From contig NZ_VOBQ01000030.1 of the NCBI RefSeq assembly GCF_007833165.1, forward strand, positions 1 through 46,200: 46,200 nt of DNA, given 5' to 3'. Shown one piece after another: positions 41,464 through 46,200 of this stretch. The position numbers and the translations under genes are program-made. Every line of letters starts with the position of its first letter. Within the stretch, counting starts at the first letter, position 1. Below the pieces are notes generated by a model that was not told where the DNA came from, did no database searches, and saw only the letters and a list, made by a program, of their open reading frames with translations. Source of the stretch: Caenimonas sedimenti (GTDB lineage Bacteria > Pseudomonadota > Gammaproteobacteria > Burkholderiales > Burkholderiaceae_C).

Positions 41464-42312
41464 TCACGACTCCGTCCCGGCCGAGTCACCCAGCCGGGCT
41501 GGCGAGATCGTCATCTTCTGCTGCTTCGCCCTTTCTGCAGCCAACCGCGCCGCGGCGGACACGCGCTGCATCGCATGGGTCATTTCCGCACGCGCTGTCG
41601 TGTCGAGATCGGGGAAAGCAATCTCCGCCGGCGAGACAACCTCTTGAAGCGCCACGCCCTTGCGGGCGAAAGCGATGCAATTGAATCCGTCTTGCTCCTG
41701 GACGGCGAAGCCGTTGCCCTGGAAGCTTCTGGCGATGCGCTTCAGGTAAGCGGAGAAGTTGTGGGCGTCATCATTGAGATTCGCCACCAGGATGCCGCCC
41801 GGGAGCAGGGCCGCGTGGCAGTGATCGTAGAACCGCTGGGAACACAGCTGGGACGGCAGGCCCTGGTCGGTATACCCGTCGATCAGGAGCACGTCATATT
41901 GCTTGGGCGGGTGCCGGAGGAAGGCGGCGCCGTCCTCGTGGAAGACACTGAACCTCGGGCCGTCCGCCGGGATCATGAACTTCTCGCGCAGGTCGATGAC
42001 GTGCGGATTGCTTTCGATGGCCCTGAACCGGGTGTCGGGCAGGTGCTTGAAGCAGAATTTCGCGATCGACCCGCCACCCAGGCCGACCATCGCGATCGTG
42101 GAAGGGACCGGCTTGAACAGCAGGAAGCCCATCATCATCCTCGTGTACTCCAGATCGAGCACCTCGGGGGCCTGCAGCTGCATGCGGCTCTGGATGTCCC
42201 CCGGCGTGAAGTGGAGTGTCCTGGCCGCCAGCGATTCGCATGTGTAGGGCACTGGCTGGCTCCAATAGCCTTTGGCATCGAAGGCCAGGCGAAATTGCGC
42301 AGGATCACTCAT
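41464..42312 (-). CDS. Spermidine-synthase-like methyltransferase-fold protein
   Basis: A 282-residue protein of the spermidine synthase-like superfamily. The nucleotide-binding loop is MVGLGGGSIAKFCFKH, followed by the acidic strand end FRAIESNPHVIDL, and the catalytic-type YDVLLIDGY segment. Unlike true spermidine synthases the N-terminal beta-barrel part is short and the C-terminus ends in a helical Ala/Arg-rich tail, so the substrate may differ from putrescine. It is 56 bases downstream of the DUF2798 gene on the same strand and could be the last member of that operon, but it probably has its own promoter. Confidence 0.82.
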   Translation of the reverse strand: MSDPAQFRLAFDAKGYWSQPVPYTCESLAARTLHFTPGDIQSRMQLQAPEVLDLEYTRMMMGFLLFKPVPSTIAMVGLGGGSIAKFCFKHLPDTRFRAIESNPHVIDLREKFMIPADGPRFSVFHEDGAAFLRHPPKQYDVLLIDGYTDQGLPSQLCSQRFYDHCHAALLPGGILVANLNDDAHNFSAYLKRIARSFQGNGFAVQEQDGFNCIAFARKGVALQEVVSPAEIAFPDLDTTARAEMTHAMQRVSAAARLAAERAKQQKMTISPARLGDSAGTES

Positions 42313-42368
42313 TGGCTGGTTGCGTCGGAGCCGAGGGGCGGGCGACCATGATAGTCCCCGTCACCGCC

Positions 42369-42599
42369 TCAACCCGGAGCCGCCACCAGCCGCTGCACCA
42401 ACCGCCGCGTGAGCGGCGCCACCACCAGCACCACCGGAAAAGCGACGGCCCAGGCCGTGATCCAGCTGCCGGCCCAAACCTCCAGGAAGCCGGACGTCAC
42501 CCCCACAGCGCGCGCTGTCGCGATGCCCGAGACCACCAGCGACATCAGCCCCGAAAGAATCAAACCGAACAACGCAGGCGCGAATTTCGCCGGGATCAT
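42369..42599 (-). CDS. DUF2798 small membrane protein
   Basis: A 76-residue protein with two transmembrane helices, FAPALFGLILSGLMSLVVSG and the segment around WITAWAVAFPVVLVVAPL, separated by a short loop; this is the layout of DUF2798. The function is unknown, but the family is often encoded beside quinone reductase-type flavoproteins. The ATG at 42599 overlaps the stop of the flavodoxin gene by 4 bases, so translation is coupled. It is the third gene of the MerR-controlled operon. Confidence 0.85.
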   Translation of the reverse strand: MIPAKFAPALFGLILSGLMSLVVSGIATARAVGVTSGFLEVWAGSWITAWAVAFPVVLVVAPLTRRLVQRLVAAPG

Positions 42600-43201
42600 G
42601 CAAGCACCTCCATGGGATCGGCGATCTTGGCAGCGCAAGCCATCCGCCGCAGCGCCCGCGCGAAATTTCCCCCGAACAGCAAGGCCGTCTTCACGTCGCC
42701 GGGCGGAAACGCATCCGCCGGTGACGCATGCCCGGCCTGCGCCATCAGCCCCGACCACGAGCCGAGCCGGTTCGCGGCCTCGTCATAGGGCACGCCACTC
42801 TGCTGCTCCGGCAGGATCGGGTTCCCGACCCACACCATTCCGTGCTGCATGGCGAAGGTGAACATCGAGATCAGCGTGGACTGCTTGTCCCCCGCCGGCA
42901 GCGACGACACGGTGAAGCCGGCCGCGAGCTTCCCCTTCAACTGCTGATGGCGCCACATGCGGCCGGTGGCGTCCATGAACGCCTTGAAGGGCGCGGAGAC
43001 ACCGCCCAGGTAGGTGGGCGAGCCCAGCACGATGCCGTCGAAAGGCAGCAGCACGGATGGATCGCGCGCCACGTCTTCGGCCTGCAGCAGTTGCACTTCG
43101 GTGCCAGGCACTGCGCGGGCGCCCGCGGCCACATGGCCGGCGATGTGCGCGGTGTGCCCGTGGGCACTATGGAAGACGACGGCGAGATTCATGTTGTTCA
43201 T
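42596..43201 (-). CDS. Flavodoxin-family/WrbA-like NAD(P)H oxidoreductase
   Basis: A 201-residue FMN-binding protein. The FMN phosphate loop is HSAHGHTAHIAGHVA near the start; SPTYLGGVSAPFKAFMD and MQHGMVWVGNPILPE are shared with the other flavodoxin of this window (14980-15534). A quinone- or electrophile-reducing role is likely. The ATG at 43201 (MNNMNLAVV) follows a CAGGAG ribosome site and is preferred to 43192. It is the second gene of the DUF2938-flavodoxin-DUF2798 operon. Confidence 0.88.
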   Translation of the reverse strand: MNNMNLAVVFHSAHGHTAHIAGHVAAGARAVPGTEVQLLQAEDVARDPSVLLPFDGIVLGSPTYLGGVSAPFKAFMDATGRMWRHQQLKGKLAAGFTVSSLPAGDKQSTLISMFTFAMQHGMVWVGNPILPEQQSGVPYDEAANRLGSWSGLMAQAGHASPADAFPPGDVKTALLFGGNFARALRRMACAAKIADPMEVLA

Positions 43202-43253
43202 TCGATGGACTCCTGATGGAAGTTGAGAGAGAAGCAGGGCAAGGCGCGCCGGA

Positions 43254-43769
43254 TCAGCGCACCACCCAGGCGATGCCAGCGGCGGCCAGGTAAAGGCCCA
43301 GGCCGAAAACGGAGTGATTGACCAGGCTGCGCGCGCGATTGCGCCAGGGCGTGGGCGTCTTGCTCGCGGCGATACCCGTGCCCATGGCCGGCTGCATGAC
43401 GAACCAGGGCGCGGCCACTGTCGCCACGCCCACGCACAGCGCGGGCAGCAGGCTGGGGCTGCGCACCCAGTCCAGGCCCTGCGCGGCCACCAGCAAACCG
43501 GCGAAGGCGATGCCCACGGCGTAGTGCGTGAGCCAGCCCAGCGCCAGCTCGCCCCGCACCGGCGCGGCCTGCGCAATGGCTGCGTGCGCCACGCGCCCGC
43601 GCGCCAGGTGGCCGACCCAACGGCCGATGAAGGCGAAGTTGAGCGTCGGCACGTTCAGGCGCTGCAGGAGCAGCAGCCACACGTCCATGACGGCGGTGGC
43701 GAGGACGCCGATGGCGGCCACGCGGGCGATGGGCTCCGCGATGGGGGTGAGAGAAAGAAAAGGGTTCAT
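43254..43769 (-). CDS. DUF2938 membrane protein
   Basis: A 171-residue inner-membrane protein with four predicted helices (for example VAAIGVLATAVMDVWLLLLQ and YAVGIAFAGLLVAAQGL) and the DUF2938 end pattern NRARSLVNHSVFGLGLYLAAAG. The function is unknown. It is the first gene of an operon with a flavodoxin and a DUF2798 protein, expressed from a MerR-type promoter with a divergent MerR regulator gene upstream. The context suggests a role in redox or electrophile stress. Confidence 0.87.
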   Translation of the reverse strand: MNPFLSLTPIAEPIARVAAIGVLATAVMDVWLLLLQRLNVPTLNFAFIGRWVGHLARGRVAHAAIAQAAPVRGELALGWLTHYAVGIAFAGLLVAAQGLDWVRSPSLLPALCVGVATVAAPWFVMQPAMGTGIAASKTPTPWRNRARSLVNHSVFGLGLYLAAAGIAWVVR

Positions 43770-43810
43770 GACAGCGCCTCTTGGGTTGACCGATGGGGGT
43801 GAGTGCCGTC

Positions 43811-43841
43811 AGGATGCAACTTCAAGCCAACTTGAGGTCAA
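43811..43841 (-). promoter_or_regulatory. MerR-type promoter and operator of the DUF2938 operon
   Basis: On the minus strand a -35 TTGACC (43836-43841) and a -10 CATCCT (43811-43816) are separated by 19 bases, the over-long spacer typical of MerR-activated promoters. The spacer contains the dyad CCTCAAG-TTGG-CTTGAAG (43820-43837), six of seven positions symmetric. The divergent MerR gene starts 15 bases beyond. Confidence 0.8.
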
Positions 43842-43855
43842 GGCCTTTTTGAATC

Positions 43856-44257
43856 ATGGACATTTCGGAAGTGGCCAAGCGCTCCGGCGTGCCGGCCTCC
43901 ACGCTGCGGTACTACGAGGAGAAGGGGCTCATCGCCTCCGTCGGCCGGCAGGGCCTGCGCCGCCTTTTCCTGCCCACAGTGCTGGACCAGCTGGCGCTGA
44001 TCGCGCTGGGGCAGGCGGCGGGGTTTTCGCTGGGCGAGATCCGCACGATGTTCACGGCGGACGGGCAACCGAGCATCGACAAGCGCCTGCTCGCGGCCAA
44101 GGCCGACGAGATCGATGCGAAGGTGAAGCGCCTGAAGGCGATGAGCGACGGGCTCAGGCACGCGGCGGTGTGCCCGGCGCCCAGTCATGCGGAGTGCCCG
44201 ACGTTTCGGAGGTTGGTGCGCGCAGCGGGCGAGGGCCGAATCGCGCCGGCTCGCTAG
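43856..44257 (+). CDS. MerR-family regulator
   Basis: A 133-residue MerR protein. The winged HTH is MDISEVAKRSGVPASTLRYY with EEKGLIAS, followed by the dimerisation helix (IDKRLLAAKADEIDAKVKRL). The C-terminus has C106 and C114 in the form CPAPSHAECPTF, which could sense thiol-reactive or redox signals; the ligand is unknown. It is divergent from the DUF2938-flavodoxin-DUF2798 operon, whose promoter has a 19-base spacer with a MerR-type dyad, so it very likely controls that operon. Confidence 0.92.
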   Translation: MDISEVAKRSGVPASTLRYYEEKGLIASVGRQGLRRLFLPTVLDQLALIALGQAAGFSLGEIRTMFTADGQPSIDKRLLAAKADEIDAKVKRLKAMSDGLRHAAVCPAPSHAECPTFRRLVRAAGEGRIAPAR

Positions 44258-44286
44258 CTGTCAGGGCGGCCCGAGGCGTTCATCTC

Positions 44287-44568
44287 TCAACGAAACGATT
44301 GATGGCGAACCTTCAACAGGTTGGGCCGCGCGGCGGCCTGATTGGGTGCGTCGACCCTGCGATCGACGTAGGCACGCCCGTGCTCGAAAGCCAGGTCGCT
44401 GGTCGGCCAGCGACCGATATTCAGCTTGTGGGACGACTCTGGCCCGATGACATAGCAGATCCAACCCTCCGGCGCGCCCCAGAACGAAGGAAACCAGTGG
44501 GATTGGAGCGTCCAGCCGCGGTGCTCGGCGTCCACGATGGGGCGGGAGTTGGGAGATTGGTTTGTCAC
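44287..44568 (-). CDS. Hypothetical protein, 93 residues
   Basis: A 93-residue soluble protein beginning with a GTG codon (MTNQSPNSRPIVDAEHRG). Aromatic-rich segments SHWFPSFWGAPEGWICYVIG and FEHGRAYVDRRVDAPN suggest a small folded domain. No family is recognised. The ribosome site is weak. A 14-base perfect palindrome lies 12 bases before the start and may be an operator. It is convergent with the MerR gene and is the last gene before the gene-poor region. Confidence 0.6.
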   Translation of the reverse strand: MTNQSPNSRPIVDAEHRGWTLQSHWFPSFWGAPEGWICYVIGPESSHKLNIGRWPTSDLAFEHGRAYVDRRVDAPNQAAARPNLLKVRHQSFR

Positions 44569-45098
44569 TGCGCCATCCTAGCTGTTCGAACAGCCGGGCG
44601 CCGCACGAGGTTGCTCTTCGTCAGCGCAATGAAAGTCTGGCTCTTCCGTGGGCTCTCACTGGCGAATCGCTCAGCGCTCCAGACGCAGGCAGACAGGTGC
44701 GCACTGCTGCGGATCGCTCCGCGAGCGAGCCGGCGTTGCGGCCTCGTTGGATTCGAACTGCGATGAGGAAGACAAGGCCCACTCCTGCGCGAGAGCCAGT
44801 GTCCGCTGGATTCTTGGCCCCACATCTGCCCGCACAGGGGCCGGAACCAGCGGCCAGACCGAAAGCGCGAGCACGGACCAGCAGATTCCATGCAACGCGA
44901 TGGCCACTGCGCCCTCGTGCCAGCCAAGCGCGGTGGTAGACGGATCCGGGGTGGACGGAAAGCAAGATTGCGCGCCAGGACGCTGTGAAATTCGAAGCTG
45001 ATCCATGGAGCGGCATTGTCTGGGATTCACGCGGCGACTCAGCCGGGGAGTTGCGAGCAAATGTTAGGGTGGCAGGTAGGAGGGGCGCTGCCAAAACA
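44569..45098. other. Gene-poor region before the reverse-transcriptase fragment
   Basis: These 530 bases have no convincing gene and lower GC than the chromosome around them. A frame on the minus strand (44671-45006, from MDQLRISQR) contains one hydrophobic stretch (VAIALHGICWSVLALSVWPL) but has no ribosome site and no recognisable homology. It is best treated as non-coding or decayed DNA next to the mobile region. Confidence 0.4.
44581..44594. promoter_or_regulatory. Perfect 14-base palindrome upstream of a hypothetical gene
   Basis: GCTGTTCGAACAGC reads the same on both strands. It is 12 bases upstream of the GTG start of the 93-residue gene, where a repressor would block initiation. It lacks the CTGT-N8-ACAG spacing of a LexA box, so another regulator is likelier. 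Confidence 0.4.
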
Positions 45099-46073
45099 TC
45101 AAGCTTGCAACGCCGATGTGTACCACCGGTCGCCAATTTGCTTCTCAATGTCTGCCTGTGTTTGGTGCGATGCAGTGACGCCGTGGTGGTACATCCACTT
45201 CAGAATAAGGAACTTTGACAGTGGGTAGGGGGAACCAGCTGCGTTTGTGGGGAAGAAGGCCATTCTGATCTCAGGTGACATTCCGGTGAGTTCAGCAAGA
45301 TCGAAGAGATTTTTTGCTACCGACACGACATCTGCCTTGCCACAGTTGAGTGCATCTACCAAATACCTCTCGACCTTGTAGGGACGATAGTTCATGAGTC
45401 GAGGCAATACCGAGATCACCTGCCTGTGTGCAAAGCTGCTGGCCTCCCAAATTCGGCGCTTGCTTTCAAGAAATGAGAGGAGCTTATTCGGTGGTGCGAA
45501 TTTGGCGAAGACTGCGAGAGCAGTACAGAAGCCAACCTCCCCTGCATACTCTTTGACGCATGATAGTAGGGCAGTCACGAAGTCCACCCCTGTGGCGTCA
45601 CTCGAAACATCCCACGCCAAGACCACATCCTTAACCGCAAAACGTGCCCCATCATCAAGAGCTCGGGCATCGGTGGCAATCTTCAGCAAAAGCCGACCTC
45701 TTGCGTAGGAATACCCAAGCTTGGCAAGGTGGCCGGCCACGTTTTCCCGAAGCTCGGCCGACTCCACAAAGAGGCGTCTAATCAAGGGTGATGGCAGTTC
45801 CAAATTCAGAGATGCCAAGATTCGAAGAGTGCGCTTTGTAACCTTGTCGGCATTCTTGGCAGGGGAGGACAAGGATGCGGCGAATATCTCGTCCAGCTCA
45901 GCGCAATCCTGGACTGTCACGCGTCCCTTCTTCAGTCGCAAGTCAATCTTGTCCAGAGTCACATTCTGCGCAAAGCAGAAGTGGTGTCGAACCTCCATCG
46001 ACGAAAGAATCTGAGTCTTGGCGAGATTCAAGCTCAAACCTCTGCTTTTCAACGTATCTGCTAGGTCGGAAAG
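45099..46073 (-). pseudogene. Reverse-transcriptase-like protein, C-terminal fragment cut by an IS
   Basis: An open frame of 324 codons begins at the IS junction and ends with TGA at 45099-45101. The first residues, LSDLADTLKSRGLSLNLAKTQIL, read as the part after the catalytic core of reverse transcriptases (GLSLNxxKT-type motif). The palm with the YxDD motif is missing. The remaining 280 residues are a helical, HEAT-like domain (for example RLLLKIATDARALDDGARF), as seen in some defence-associated RTs. Codon use and GC differ from the chromosome, pointing to transfer. Group assignment within the unknown-group or Abi-like RTs is not possible here. A TTG at 46050-46052 could at best start a shortened product. 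Confidence 0.6.
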
Positions 46074-46200
46074 TGAACCGCCCCGGGTTTCGTGGAGGCT
46101 GGTTGGTGTGAGTCAGACCGGGATGGTCTGGTGACTTCGGCTTTCGGATTCTCCTTTCTTCAAGCCCCCCGCAGGGGCCGCCGGAGGCCCCCCAGGTCGT
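46074..46200. mobile_element. IS element end (IS3-like), runs off the window
   Basis: From 46074 the sequence reads TGAACCGCCCCGGGTTTC, the type of terminal inverted repeat I know from IS3-family elements of beta-proteobacteria. It abruptly ends the reverse-transcriptase reading frame on the minus strand. The rest to the window end is non-coding IS border DNA with a GC-rich region (46177-46196). The transposase, the other end and any target-site duplication are outside the window, so the assignment is by the terminal motif only. Confidence 0.55.

Noticed and set aside
44581..44594. LexA box
   Set aside because: CTGT and ACAG are 4 bases apart instead of 8, so it does not fit the proteobacterial SOS box.
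44671..45006. Small membrane protein gene in the gene-poor region
   Set aside because: One hydrophobic stretch but no ribosome site, no family, and weak codon bias; left as non-coding.

Overview
The window is high-GC proteobacterial chromosome. Gene content and protein style (priA, hemE, ku/ligD, DUF1127, DUF2938, many small exported proteins) point to the Burkholderiales, most likely a Comamonadaceae relative such as Ramlibacter or Variovorax; this is inference from recognised families, not a database match. Genes are dense on both strands, often with 4-base overlaps. Both window ends touch mobile DNA: a 41-residue transposase C-terminus lies at 2-127, and an IS-like end begins at 46074 and has cut a reverse-transcriptase-like gene.

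Region by region. 134-6626: housekeeping (priA, hemE, a TPR methyltransferase, metY with a CoA-binding protein). 6765-12989: a small exported protein, a TauE exporter, an alaX-dsbD-redoxin gene run and a sorbosone-dehydrogenase-like protein. 13003-18808: small hypotheticals, a LysR-flanked flavodoxin/tautomerase/NTF2 operon, and a zinc-ribbon-like protein with a very long proline run. 18926-27295: SDR, M16 peptidase, transglycosylase-like lipoprotein, tannase-family esterase, M14-like deacylase, DUF1127, a second LysR and a VOC protein.

27255-33341 is a complete RNA-repair locus. A CARF/sigma-54 activator (rtcR) is divergent from rsr (Ro60 homologue), followed by two structured RNAs, rtcB (RNA ligase) and rtcA (RNA 3'-phosphate cyclase). 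A textbook -24/-12 promoter lies just upstream of rsr. In the rsr-rtcB gap the sequence folds into a YrlB-like hairpin RNA and a YrlA-like RNA. The latter carries a full tRNA core in circularly permuted order (T-arm, acceptor stem closed by a loop, D-arm), with the anticodon stem opening into the Ro-binding-type stem. This is the strongest finding of the window.

33261-37562 is a non-homologous end-joining operon (ku, an HTH-TPR protein, ligD), convergent with rtcR and overlapping it by 81 bases, so RNA repair and DNA end joining sit back to back. 37809-44568 holds a STAS-like protein, a DsbA/HCCA-isomerase-like protein, a DUF7661-M48-DinB run, a spermidine-synthase-like protein and a MerR-controlled redox operon (DUF2938, flavodoxin, DUF2798). 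From about 44570 to the end the DNA is gene-poor and lower in GC, with the broken reverse-transcriptase-like gene and the IS end. No rRNA, ordinary tRNA or CRISPR array was seen.
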